In this document: positions 53,414 to 61,745 of the stretch, one piece after another | How the letters are laid out: each line of letters opens with the position of its first letter | Numbering within the stretch: the first letter of the stretch is position 1 | Source: PALSA-693 sp963781155 | Lineage (GTDB): Bacteria > Actinomycetota > Acidimicrobiia > Acidimicrobiales > Palsa-688 | Length of the DNA stretch: 64,000 nt | Assembly (NCBI GenBank): GCA_963781155.1 | Contig: CAWAEC010000014.1 | Span: 496,001 to 560,000, forward strand | Direction: 5' to 3' | Program-made: the position numbers and the translations under genes | Notes under the pieces: model-generated | The model's database searches: none | Seen by the model: the letters and a program-made list of their open reading frames with translations, nothing else | What the model was told of the DNA's origin: nothing

Positions 53414-54274
53414 GTGAGCATGACCGAACGCATCGGCGACTTCCTGCTCGCCCGAACGTCGCGGCGCAGCTTCCTGGCTCGCAGCGCCATGACCGCCACC
53501 GCCCTGTCGGTCGGGCCGGTGGACTTCCTGCTGAAGCCGGGGACGGCGTACGCGGAGGTCTGCGATTGCGTGCCGGGGACGAGCTGCGACTGCTCGTCCA
53601 CGTGCTGTAACGGCTACACCGAGTTCTGCTGCACCATCAACAACGGAGTCAATGCCTGTCCTGCGGGCACCTTCGCAGGCGGGTGGTGGAAGGCTGACGG
53701 GTCGATCTACTGCGCCGGACCTCGGTATTACATCGATTGCCAGGGCGAGTGCAGCGGCTGCGGCTGCGGCGGCGGTAGCTTCTGTCCGGGTTGTGACAGC
53801 CTCACGTGCGCGTGCGCCGAGGGGAGCTGCGACAACTACCACATAGGTTGCGCGGAGTTCCGCTACGGGCAGTGCAACCAGCAGATCAGCTGCAGCGGAC
53901 GTATCGCCTGCCGGGTGGTGTCCTGCACACCGCCATGGATGATCGACCCGACTTGCACCAACGTCGCCCAGACGGACGACACCACCGCCGACCAAAACGC
54001 CGCCTGCCTCCAGGAGGAATCCGTGACACCTGAGGACATTGCCAACATCACCGCTTCGGTGCAGCTCATGCTGCGCGAGGAGTTCGTGCCTGGATCCGAG
54101 CTGTTCGGCCGAGTCGTCCAGGCCTCGGTCACCGCCATCACTCAGGAGATGGCGGGCATTGTCAACAACGTCACCGCGGCGGTGCAGCTTATGATGCGGG
54201 AGGAGTTCGTGCCCGGGGCGGAGCTGTTCGACCGTATCGTCGAGGCCACCACCGAGGCCATCAAGAACACCTGA
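53414..54274 (+). CDS. Tat-exported cysteine-rich protein (MauA-like) with C-terminal repeats
   Basis: 286 residues from GTG 53414 (ATG 53420 is also possible). A twin-arginine signal 'RTSRRSFLARSAMTATALSV' leads to a domain with over 20 cysteines: 'CDCVPGTSCDCSSTCCNGYT', 'FAGGWWKADGSIYCAGPRYY' and 'FRYGQCNQQISCSGRIACRV'. The spacing resembles the light chain of methylamine dehydrogenase, but no heavy-chain or mau maturation genes are here. It must fold before export, hence Tat. The last 75 residues contain two copies of 'VQLMxREEFVPGxELFxRxV' separated by about 35 residues. Function unknown. Confidence 0.72.
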   Translation: MSMTERIGDFLLARTSRRSFLARSAMTATALSVGPVDFLLKPGTAYAEVCDCVPGTSCDCSSTCCNGYTEFCCTINNGVNACPAGTFAGGWWKADGSIYCAGPRYYIDCQGECSGCGCGGGSFCPGCDSLTCACAEGSCDNYHIGCAEFRYGQCNQQISCSGRIACRVVSCTPPWMIDPTCTNVAQTDDTTADQNAACLQEESVTPEDIANITASVQLMLREEFVPGSELFGRVVQASVTAITQEMAGIVNNVTAAVQLMMREEFVPGAELFDRIVEATTEAIKNT

Positions 54275-54291
54275 GGCCGGGGTGCGGGCGG

Positions 54292-54319
54292 GCCGGCGCC
54301 GCCGTGAGGGTGCGCCGGC
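54292..54319. terminator. Bidirectional terminator hairpin between convergent genes
   Basis: GCCGGCGC (54292-54299) pairs with GCGCCGGC (54312-54319) around a 12-nt loop, in the 48-bp gap between the Tat-exported protein gene and gmd. Confidence 0.5.
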
Positions 54320-54322
54320 GGC

Positions 54323-55288
54323 TCATCCCTTGCGCAGGGCACTCAGGTCGGCGTCGACCATCATACGGACCAGCTCCTCGAAGCCAACTTCGGGCTTCCA
54401 CTCCAGTCGCGCTCTCGCCTTCGAGGGGTCTCCGATGAGAAGGTCGACTTCCGCGGGCCGGAAGAACTGTTCGTCGACGACCACATGCTCCTCCCAATCG
54501 AGGCCCGCTTGGTCGAAGGCGATCTGGCACAGCTCCCGCACCGGATGGGTCTCCCCGGTGGCAACCACGTAGTCGCCAGGCCCGTCCTGCTGCAGCATCA
54601 ACCACATGGCCCGTACGTAGTCCGCCGCGAAGCCCCAGTCTCGCTGTGCGTCGAGGTTGCCAAGCGACACGGTCCGCTGCAGCCCCAACTTGATCGCGGC
54701 CGCGCTGAAACTCACCTTGCGGGTCACGAATTCCAGGCCGCGGCGGGGACTCTCGTGATTGAACAGGATCCCGGAGCTGGCGTGCAGGCCGTAGCTCTCT
54801 CGATAGTTGACCGTGATCCAGTGGCCGTACACCTTGGCCACTCCGTACGGGCTGCGGGGATAGAAGGGCGTTCGTTCCGTCTGTGGCACCTCGACGACCT
54901 TGCCGAACATCTCGCTCGAGCTGGCCTGGTAGAAACGGATGGCGGGATCCGTGAGCAGGATGGCATCCAGAAGCCGGGTCACGCCGAGGGCGGTGACCTC
55001 GCCGGTCAGGACCGGTTGTGCAAACGAGGTTTGGACAAAGGACTGAGCGGCGAGGTTGTAGACCTCGGTGGGTCGGTGATCGCGCAGCACCCGTATCATC
55101 GACGCTTCGTCGAGCAGGTCAGCCGGCACCAGGGTCAAGCGGTCGGTGAGATGCGAGATCCGCTCGAACGTCACCGTACTGCTGCGGCGATGTAAGCCGA
55201 TGACCTCGTAGCCCTTCGCGAGGAGGAGCTCGGCCAGGTAAGAGCCATCCTGACCGGTGATCCCGGTGATCAGCGCTCTGTTATTCAT
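54323..55288 (-). CDS. gmd: GDP-mannose 4,6-dehydratase
   Basis: 321 residues of the extended SDR fold. 'RALITGITGQDGSYLAELLL' is the NADP-binding motif of GMD. 'YQASSSEMFGKV' supplies the Ser/Thr-Glu pair and 'YPRSPYGVAKVYGHW' the catalytic Tyr-x-x-x-Lys, with 'GILFNHESPRRGLEFVTRKV' as GMD-specific loops. It converts GDP-mannose to GDP-4-keto-6-deoxymannose, the precursor of GDP-rhamnose or GDP-fucose. It is the last gene of the envelope operon, 12 bp after the HAD phosphatase. Confidence 0.93.
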   Translation of the reverse strand: MNNRALITGITGQDGSYLAELLLAKGYEVIGLHRRSSTVTFERISHLTDRLTLVPADLLDEASMIRVLRDHRPTEVYNLAAQSFVQTSFAQPVLTGEVTALGVTRLLDAILLTDPAIRFYQASSSEMFGKVVEVPQTERTPFYPRSPYGVAKVYGHWITVNYRESYGLHASSGILFNHESPRRGLEFVTRKVSFSAAAIKLGLQRTVSLGNLDAQRDWGFAADYVRAMWLMLQQDGPGDYVVATGETHPVRELCQIAFDQAGLDWEEHVVVDEQFFRPAEVDLLIGDPSKARARLEWKPEVGFEELVRMMVDADLSALRKG

Positions 55289-55300
55289 CTGTAGGGGCAG

Positions 55301-55994
55301 TCATCCGTAGGTCTCGTCATCGGTAGGCTCCGGCCTGGTCATTCGCACAGTCTGACCGATGGCCCCGGACCGGTACAGCTGATCCCGGCGGCGCCGGGGG
55401 CGATGGCCGACCAGGACGGGATGATCCGCCATGGCCAGCATCTCGCGGTCGCCGGCGCTGTCGCCGTACGCCCATACTTCGACCGGCCCGGAGCCCAGCA
55501 CTTCAGCGAGCCGCAGGGCCTTCTGGTGGGCCCGCACGTTCGGCCCATACAGACGGCCGGTCAACAGGCCGGCGCCGTCAATCTGAAGACGGGTGGCGAT
55601 GACAGGATCGAAGCCTGTGATCCGGCCGAACGGCTCGAGGTACACCGCGAGTGATGCGGACACCAGCACCCGGCGGTGGCCCTGCTCGTCGTGCCATGCC
55701 ATGCGCTCGGTCATGTCGGGCCGGATGCGTCCGACCAAGATCTCGCCGAAGGTGGCTCCGATCTCGGCCACTCGCGCCGCGTGGGTGACCTGCCAGGGCG
55801 TGTTGCAGCAACGCCGCCTTGGACCCGTCTCGCCCGCCTCGCCGGTACGCCGTCATCATGGTGGGCGCGGCGCGAGCCAGGACCCGGCCAAACGCCCGGC
55901 GCCCCAGCACCAGCGCCAAGAACCTGGGCAGGCTGTCGCCCGGCACCAGGGTGCCGTCAAAGTCGAACGCGGCGATCCCCGGTCTTCCGGTCAC
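55301..55994 (-). CDS. HAD-IB family phosphatase (frame break)
   Basis: From 55994 the frame gives 'GIAAFDFDGTLVPGDSLPRF' (motif I, D-F-D-G-T) and helical cap residues. Near 55795 it switches to 'VGRIRPDMTERMAWHDEQGH', 'RRVLVSASLAVYLEPF' (motif II, S-A-S) and 'WAYGDSAGDREMLAMADHPV' (motif IV, G-D-S-x-x-D). This is the SerB-like class of HAD phosphatases. It overlaps the DprE2 gene by 4 nt. In this operon it is a candidate for removing the 5-phosphate from phosphoribosyl-decaprenyl phosphate, a step done by a PAP2 protein in mycobacteria. That role is inferred. Confidence 0.75.
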
Positions 55995-56755
55995 ACCGGC
56001 AGGCGTCGCCAGACCGTCCGCGGCAGATGCCGGAAGACGGCGAAGACGGGCCGCAGGGTGGCGGGAACCCAGATCACTTCACGCCCGGCGCCGATGGCCT
56101 TGACCGTGGCCGTGGCGACGGCATCTGCCGTCGTGGAAAGCGGCGCCGCGGGCATGCCTTCGGTGAGCTTTGTTCGCACAAATCCGGGGCGCACGATCAG
56201 GACCTGCACCCCGCTGCCGGCGAGCGCGTCGCCAAGTCCCTGGGCGAAACCGTCGACGCCAGCCTTGGACGACCCGTAAATGAAGTTGGCCCGCCGGACG
56301 CGCTCACCGGCCACAGACGAGAGCACCACGATGGTCCCATGGCCCTGTGCCTTCAACTGCCGAGCGACCGCCAAACCGGCCGATACCGTCCCCACGTAGT
56401 TCGTCTGGGCCAGCCGGACGGCGCCGTCTCCACCCGCTTCGTCCACCGGTTGGTCGCCGAGAAGACCGAACGCCAGGATCACGACATCGAGGTCGCCCCC
56501 AGCGAGCTTGGCGGCCGTCACCACGACTTCCTCGTGGCTGTCGGTGTCGGCCGCATCGAACGGGATGGTGTCGACTCTCCCGGCGCCCGCACTACGAACC
56601 ACGGAGGCGGCGGCGTCCAGGGCGGCGTTGTCCCGGCCGGCGAGGATAACGGTGGCGTGGCGGGGGCTCGCCAGTTTGGCGGCGATGGCGACGCCGATAT
56701 CCGAGGCGCCGCCGAGCACCAGGACGGACTGGACCGCGCCGAGGGCGTCTTTCAT
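55991..56755 (-). CDS. dprE2: Decaprenylphosphoryl-2-keto-erythro-pentose reductase (DprE2-like SDR)
   Basis: 254 residues from ATG 56755. Short-chain dehydrogenase with 'SVLVLGGASDIGVAIAAKLA' (cofactor loop), 'DVVILAFGLLGDQ', 'GTIVVLSSVAGERVRRANFI' and catalytic 'YGSSKAGVDGFAQGLGDAL'. The A-F-G-x-L-G-D text is typical of DprE2. It reduces the 2-keto intermediate made by DprE1, giving decaprenylphosphoryl-arabinose. ATGA overlaps join it to dprE1 upstream and to the HAD gene downstream. Confidence 0.9.
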   Translation of the reverse strand: MKDALGAVQSVLVLGGASDIGVAIAAKLASPRHATVILAGRDNAALDAAASVVRSAGAGRVDTIPFDAADTDSHEEVVVTAAKLAGGDLDVVILAFGLLGDQPVDEAGGDGAVRLAQTNYVGTVSAGLAVARQLKAQGHGTIVVLSSVAGERVRRANFIYGSSKAGVDGFAQGLGDALAGSGVQVLIVRPGFVRTKLTEGMPAAPLSTTADAVATATVKAIGAGREVIWVPATLRPVFAVFRHLPRTVWRRLPV

Positions 56756-58152
56756 GCAGAGACTCCAGGGGTCAGGGGATCGAGCAGGCCGGACAGCCTG
56801 CGGGCCAGGTCCGAGCAGAGGCGGCGGTCCGGGTCGAGACGGTTCCGCACGGCCCGCCAGGCCGGCAGGCGCGGGTACATGGTCTCGAGCAGTTCCGGTC
56901 GTAGACGGGCGTCTTTGGCCAAGTAGACCCGTCCGCCGGCGGCGACGATCATCTCGTCGAGTCCGTCGAGTAGACCCGCGAGCCCCGACGCCCCAGCCGG
57001 CATGTCCAGCGCCAGGGTCCAGCCGGCCCGCGGAAACGACAGTGGTCCCGGGTTGGCACCGCCGAAGCGCTTGAGGACGGCCAAAAACGAGGCGCACCGG
57101 GCGTCGCTCAGGGCTTCGAGCGTGCGTCGCAATGTGTCCTCGGCGCCGTCCGGAACCACCATCTGGTATTGCAGGAAGCCACGGTGCCCGTAGATCCGGT
57201 TCCAGCCCCGGACCAGGTCAAGTGGGTGAAAGAACCCGGCCGCCGGTATCAGGTGCCCGAGCCGCTTCCGGGGGGATTTCCGGTACCACAGCTCGTTGAA
57301 CGCAGCCACGCTCCAGTGGTTGAGCAGGCCCGACGGAGCCCACGGAGGAGCTTGGGCGCGGTCAAAGGGTCGGAAGCGGAGAGCACGTGACGGCTGGCGT
57401 TGACCGGGAGGGAGGTCGTCGAGGCTGGCGTGATCGGCGAATTCGAGAACCGACCGGCCGAGCGAGCGTCCTCGGGCCAGGCAGTCGATCCAGCTCACGC
57501 TGTACCGGTACCGCTGGTCCTCCTCCGCCATCCTGGCCATGGCGCAGTCGAGATCGGGAGCTCGTTCGCTATCGACTCGCATCAATGCGGTCTCGATCGG
57601 CAGAAGACGGATGGTCGCCTCGGCGATCAGCCCCGTCAGCCCCATGCCGCCGGCGGTCGCCCAGAAGATTTCTGGATCGTCCTCGGGGCTCACGGTCAGC
57701 GTCCCGAGCGCGGGGGTCTCCAGCACCATCGAGTCGACATGAGTGGTGAACGTGCCGTCGCGGTGATGGTTCTTGCCGTGCACGTCAGAACCGATCGCTC
57801 CACCTACCGTGACCTGCCGGGTACCCGGCGTTACCATCGGCCAGAGGCCGAGCGGTACGAGGGTCTGCATCAGCCGGTCCAGGCTCACGCCGGCCTGGAC
57901 CCGGGCCCGGGCACCTTCGATGTCGACGGCGAGGATTCGGTCCAGGTCCGTGGTGAGCAGGACATCCCCGCCGGCGTTCTGGGCCGCATCGCCGTAACTG
58001 CGCCCGAGACCCCGGGCGATGACCCCTCTTGGGCCGGCTTGCTTGATGGCGGCCGCCAGGTCTGCCGGGTCGTGGGCCGAGACCACTCTCGCTGCCGACG
58101 GGGCGGTGCGCCCCCATCCGGTGACCAGCCGATCTTGGTAGCTTTCGAGCAC
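56752..58152 (-). CDS. dprE1: Decaprenylphosphoryl-ribose 2-oxidase (DprE1-like)
   Basis: 466 residues from GTG 58152. FAD-binding VAO family: 'RGVIARGLGRSYGDAAQNAG', 'LWPMVTPGTRQVTVGGAIGS' then 'DVHGKNHHRDGTF', 'ILAVDIEGARARVQAGVSLD', and the C-terminal 'GGRVYLAKDARLRPELLETM' carrying the substrate lysine. It oxidises the 2-OH of decaprenylphosphoryl-ribose. At residue 381 (57010-57012) the sequence reads W-T-L-A-L-D-M where M. tuberculosis has W-N-I-C-V-D-F, so the cysteine attacked by benzothiazinones is alanine here. An upstream open frame to 58308 is not needed. Confidence 0.92.
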   Translation of the reverse strand: MLESYQDRLVTGWGRTAPSAARVVSAHDPADLAAAIKQAGPRGVIARGLGRSYGDAAQNAGGDVLLTTDLDRILAVDIEGARARVQAGVSLDRLMQTLVPLGLWPMVTPGTRQVTVGGAIGSDVHGKNHHRDGTFTTHVDSMVLETPALGTLTVSPEDDPEIFWATAGGMGLTGLIAEATIRLLPIETALMRVDSERAPDLDCAMARMAEEDQRYRYSVSWIDCLARGRSLGRSVLEFADHASLDDLPPGQRQPSRALRFRPFDRAQAPPWAPSGLLNHWSVAAFNELWYRKSPRKRLGHLIPAAGFFHPLDLVRGWNRIYGHRGFLQYQMVVPDGAEDTLRRTLEALSDARCASFLAVLKRFGGANPGPLSFPRAGWTLALDMPAGASGLAGLLDGLDEMIVAAGGRVYLAKDARLRPELLETMYPRLPAWRAVRNRLDPDRRLCSDLARRLSGLLDPLTPGVSA

Positions 58153-58210
58153 GACGATGCAGCGTAGAGGCGGGGAGGGTGTCAGTCGCGCTGGATCGAG
58201 GGCCGGCAGG

Positions 58211-59140
58211 TCAGCTGGCGTACACGCCAAGTGCGAACAGCACCACCCACACCAGGCCCAGCACCTGCAGGGGGCGGTCGGCGAACACCAGCTCCTCCGG
58301 CTTGGCACCCTTGCCGCCCTCGACCAGGAAGGTGTAGCGCAGGAGGGCGATCATCATGGGCACGATCGACAGCTGGTACCAGATCGGATCGCGATGGTGG
58401 GTCAACGCAGTTTGCAGGCTGAACGCCCACAGGCAGTAGCCGACGATGGCCCCGCCTGCGGTGATCGCGAGCACGGTTCGAAGGAAGGTGGAGGTGTACT
58501 GATCGAGGGTCGCCCGGTGCGCGCCCCGACCATCGCCAAGCTCGGAGTGCTCGGCGACGCGCTTGCCCGTCACCATCAGCAGGCTTCCGAAGGTGGCGAC
58601 GATGAGGAACCACTCCGACACCGGCACCGGAACGGCCACGGCCCCCGCAATGGCCCGCAAGACGAAGCCGGCGGCCACGGTCACCAGGTCAAGTACCGGT
58701 TGATGCTTCAAGTACAGGCTGTACCCGAACTGGACGGCGACATAAATGGCGAGTACCAGCCCCAAACGCCAGGCGATCGCCGACCCGGCGCCGATACCCA
58801 CCGCCATGAGGACCCCGCCGATGACGAAGGCCAGGTTCTTGCTCAGCAGGCCGGCCGCCACCGGACGGCGCCGCTTGGTGGGATGCTCCCGGTCCGCCTC
58901 CGCATCCATGGCGTCGTTGATGAAGTACGTGCCCGAGGAGACGGCGCAGAACGCCACAAACGCCACGAATGTGCGCGCCAGTGGCCCGGGATGGGTGAGC
59001 ACTCCGGCCGCGAACGGAGCGGCGAACACGAGGGCGTTCTTCGGCCACTGCCGTACCCGGGCGGTCCGAACCAAGCTCCCCAGAAGCGCGTAGCGGGACT
59101 TCGACCCGGCGGCCGGCGCCTCCAGTAGCACCTTGCTCAC
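58211..59140 (-). CDS. ubiA: Decaprenyl-phosphate phosphoribosyltransferase (UbiA family)
   Basis: 309 residues from GTG 59140, with about nine membrane helices. The first Asp-rich motif lies in 'SSGTYFINDAMDAEADREHP' and is followed by 'TKRRRPVAAG'. The second is in 'QPVLDLVTVAAGFVLRAIAG'. This spacing matches the Rv3806c-type UbiA enzyme that puts phosphoribose from PRPP onto decaprenyl phosphate, the first step of decaprenylphosphoryl-arabinose synthesis. Its position directly upstream of dprE1-dprE2 supports the assignment over quinone or heme UbiA enzymes. Confidence 0.9.
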   Translation of the reverse strand: MSKVLLEAPAAGSKSRYALLGSLVRTARVRQWPKNALVFAAPFAAGVLTHPGPLARTFVAFVAFCAVSSGTYFINDAMDAEADREHPTKRRRPVAAGLLSKNLAFVIGGVLMAVGIGAGSAIAWRLGLVLAIYVAVQFGYSLYLKHQPVLDLVTVAAGFVLRAIAGAVAVPVPVSEWFLIVATFGSLLMVTGKRVAEHSELGDGRGAHRATLDQYTSTFLRTVLAITAGGAIVGYCLWAFSLQTALTHHRDPIWYQLSIVPMMIALLRYTFLVEGGKGAKPEELVFADRPLQVLGLVWVVLFALGVYAS

Positions 59141-59189
59141 GCCTGCGATGGTAGCCCAGCGCGAGCGCGACACTCGGTGTTCCCGACCG

Positions 59190-59741
59190 TCACGTGCGCA
59201 ACCCCAGGTGCGGCCGCCGGGCCGGATCGATGTCCGCTCGACGCGGGTTGGCCAGATCGCGAGCCGACAGTACCGGATGCTGCACCCCCCAGTCGGCAGC
59301 GATGACCGGGTCGTCCCAGGCCACTCCCAGCTCGTCCTCCGGGTTGTAGTAGCTGTCGACCAGGTAGGTCACGGTGAGGTCGGTGAGGGATGCGAAGCCG
59401 TGGGCAACCCCCGGCGGAATGAACACGCCCCGGCAGTTGTCCTCGCTGATCTCGAGCATGTTCGTCGCCCCATCCGTCGGGGAGCCGACTCGCAGGTCGT
59501 GCAGCACGACGCGGGCCCGACCCTTCGTGCACAGCCAGTAATCGGCCTGGTGAAGGTGGTAGTGCAGGCCGACAACCACTCCGGCCGCCCGGTCTGATCG
59601 ATTGCTTTGAACCATCTCCCGCCCCAACGGGAACCACGAGCGGCGATAGGTCTCGAAGAAGTGACCGCGGGCGTCGCCGTGGCGGTCGGGGTCGACGGTC
59701 CACACGCCGGCGATGATCTCCGACTCCTTGATCGTGGCCAC
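59190..59741 (-). CDS. rmlC: dTDP-4-dehydrorhamnose 3,5-epimerase-like protein (RmlC)
   Basis: 183 residues from GTG 59741. Cupin motifs are 'DPDRHGDARGHFFETYRRSW', 'GVVVGLHYHLHQADYWLCTK' (catalytic His), 'NCRGVFIPPGVAHGFASLTD' and 'DSYYNPEDELGVAWDDPVIA' (catalytic Tyr). It makes dTDP-L-rhamnose precursor. The usual partners rmlA, rmlB and rmlD are not in the window. It is the first gene of the minus-strand envelope operon, 49 bp before ubiA, and is divergent from the MFS exporter at 59908. Confidence 0.88.
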   Translation of the reverse strand: MATIKESEIIAGVWTVDPDRHGDARGHFFETYRRSWFPLGREMVQSNRSDRAAGVVVGLHYHLHQADYWLCTKGRARVVLHDLRVGSPTDGATNMLEISEDNCRGVFIPPGVAHGFASLTDLTVTYLVDSYYNPEDELGVAWDDPVIAADWGVQHPVLSARDLANPRRADIDPARRPHLGLRT

Positions 59742-59907
59742 GGCGGGTGAGAGTACTGCGGCGGTCCTGTCCAGCGAACGACCGGCTCGTCTGGTTGGGC
59801 CACAGCGATGCGCCTCGCCCGGACGATTCCGTTTGCGGGGTACGGTTCACCGTGGCGGTAGCGATGACAGGCGCCCTCGCGGTCTGCCAACCTGGAGCCC
59901 GGCCGGG

Positions 59908-61374
59908 ATGATCGAGCTTCATTACGGGACGGCCCGGGGGCGATGGGTGATCGCGGCCACCGTGCTCGGGTCCGGGATTGCCTTGCTGGACTCAACCGTG
60001 GTCGGCATCGCTCTCCCGGCTATCGGCCGCCAGTTCCACGCCGGCGTCTCGACTCTGCAGTGGATCGTCAACGCCTACACGCTCACTCTGTCAGGTCTGC
60101 TGTTGCTCGGAGGATCGCTCGGCGATCGACTGGGTCGCCGGCGCATCTTCATTATCGGCACCATCTGGTTCATGGTGGCGTCGGTCGCTGCGGGCCTGGC
60201 GCCGGACGGCCCGACTCTGATTGCAGCTCGGGCCCTGCAAGGTGTCGGTGCTGCCCTCCTCACGCCGGGCAGCCTGGCCATCATCGAAGCCACCTTTGTT
60301 TCCGATGATCGGGGTAAGGCGATCGGGGCATGGTCCGGCCTCGGTGGGGTGGCGTCCGCCATCGGGCCGTTTCTCGGTGGCTGGCTGATCAGCGCCGTTT
60401 CCTGGCGGTTGATTTTCTTCATCAACGTGCCGGTGGCTGTCGCGGTCGTGATCATTTCAATCATTCATGTCCCCGAATCCCGGGACCCAACAGCCACCGG
60501 CCGCCTCGACTATGGCGGGGCCATCCTGGTGACGCTCGGCCTGGTTGGTTTGATCTACGGCCTCATCGAAGGTTCCGTCCTCGGGTGGACCTCTCCAGTC
60601 GTCCTGGTTGCCATCATCGGCGGCGCCGGATCGCTGGTGGCCTTCGTTCTCTTGGAGCGGCAGGTGGCCGAGCCGCTGATGCCGCTGGACCTGTTCCGGT
60701 CGACGCAGTTCTCGGCGGCCAACGGGGTGACGTTCGCGGTGTACGGCGGGCTCGGCGGAGCCCTCTTTCTGCTGCCGGTCGCCCTTCAGGAGGTCAAGGG
60801 ATACAGCCCGCTCGAAGCCGGCGCCGCGCTTCTCCCCCTGACCCTGATCATGCTGCTGCTCTCGGCCCGATCCGGCGCCCTGGCCGCCCGCATCGGGCCA
60901 CGTCTCCAGATGTCAGTCGGTCCTCTCATCGTCGGCGCCGGACTGGCCCTCCTGTCCCGAGCCACCGACTCGGGCGACTATTTGACCGACGTCCTGCCCG
61001 CGGTGCTCGTGTTCGGCCTGGGCCTGGCGTGCACGGTCGCTCCGCTGACGAGCACGGTCCTGGCGGCCGCGCCGGCGGAGCACACCGGCGTGGCGTCTGC
61101 GATCAACAACGACGTGGCCCGCACCGCCTCGCTCGTGGCGGTTGCGGTCCTGCCGGCGATCGCCGGGATCACGGGCGACAGTTATGCGCATGCTGCGCAG
61201 TTCGCGTCGTCCTTTCGCACCGCCATGCTCGTCTCGGCTGCGGTCTGCGCGGTGGGCGGAGTGGTGGCGGCCTTTACCATTCGCAACCCGGCGGCGGTGG
61301 ACCCGAGCACAGAATGCCTCGAGTCGCACTGCGCCCTGGATGCCCCTCCGCTCCGGTCGGGCGCCTCGCACTGA
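59908..61374 (+). CDS. DHA2-type MFS multidrug exporter
   Basis: 488 residues from ATG 59908 with 14 membrane segments. 'GIALLDSTVVGIALPAIGRQ' (motif D1), 'LGDRLGRRRIFIIGTIWFMV' (motif A), 'GGVASAIGPFLGGWLISAVS' (motif C) and 'AEHTGVASAINNDVARTASL' are typical of EmrB/QacA exporters. Helix 1 carries the family Asp. The substrate is unknown. A longer upstream frame overlaps the divergent rmlC gene and is not needed. A second DHA2 gene, fused to a regulator, faces it from the right. Confidence 0.9.
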   Translation: MIELHYGTARGRWVIAATVLGSGIALLDSTVVGIALPAIGRQFHAGVSTLQWIVNAYTLTLSGLLLLGGSLGDRLGRRRIFIIGTIWFMVASVAAGLAPDGPTLIAARALQGVGAALLTPGSLAIIEATFVSDDRGKAIGAWSGLGGVASAIGPFLGGWLISAVSWRLIFFINVPVAVAVVIISIIHVPESRDPTATGRLDYGGAILVTLGLVGLIYGLIEGSVLGWTSPVVLVAIIGGAGSLVAFVLLERQVAEPLMPLDLFRSTQFSAANGVTFAVYGGLGGALFLLPVALQEVKGYSPLEAGAALLPLTLIMLLLSARSGALAARIGPRLQMSVGPLIVGAGLALLSRATDSGDYLTDVLPAVLVFGLGLACTVAPLTSTVLAAAPAEHTGVASAINNDVARTASLVAVAVLPAIAGITGDSYAHAAQFASSFRTAMLVSAAVCAVGGVVAAFTIRNPAAVDPSTECLESHCALDAPPLRSGASH

Positions 61375-61412
61375 CCGCTCCCCGGCGCCGCTCGGATCGT
61401 GAGCGTTGGCGT

Positions 61413-61745
61413 TCAAGCCCGGAGGGCGCCGGCCGCGGCCGGCGGGGCCACGTCCAGGTCGCTCACGATGTGGGTGGAGAAGTTGTCGAGCAGCGTGACC
61501 AGATCGGGATACTGCTCTGGAGACCACCCGCGCAGCAGGCCTTCCAGGTGGGTGCGCAGCGTCGAGCGGAGCAGGTCGGCCGTCTTGGCGCCCTCCGGCG
61601 TCAGCTCGGAGTCGGGGGTGACCAGGTTCCGGGCGGTGACATCGCGCCAGGCGCTCTGGACCGTCGCGGCCGGGATCTTCTGCGCCTCAGCCAGCCCCAG
61701 CAGGCCGTCGAGGTCCAGTGTCGGGTCCCGGTGGAGCTGTATTAG
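61413..61745 (-). pseudogene. C-terminal winged-helix part of an IS-interrupted MFS-MarR fusion
   Basis: This is the 3-prime end of the gene whose 5-prime part is at 63401-64000. It encodes 'IQLHRDPTLDLDGLLGLAEA', 'QKIPAATVQSAWRDVTARNL', 'SELTPEGAKTADLLRST' and 'LLDNFSTHIVSDLDV', a MarR-type winged helix (recognition helix and wing) with its dimerisation helices. Removing the IS1380 element and one TTAG copy gives an unbroken reading frame through 'DCWVLIQLHRDPT'. The stop is at 61413. Confidence 0.8.

Noticed and set aside
56756..57097. Upstream extension of the DprE2-like gene
   Set aside because: It lies inside dprE1 in another frame. The Rossmann start follows directly after the ATG at 56755.
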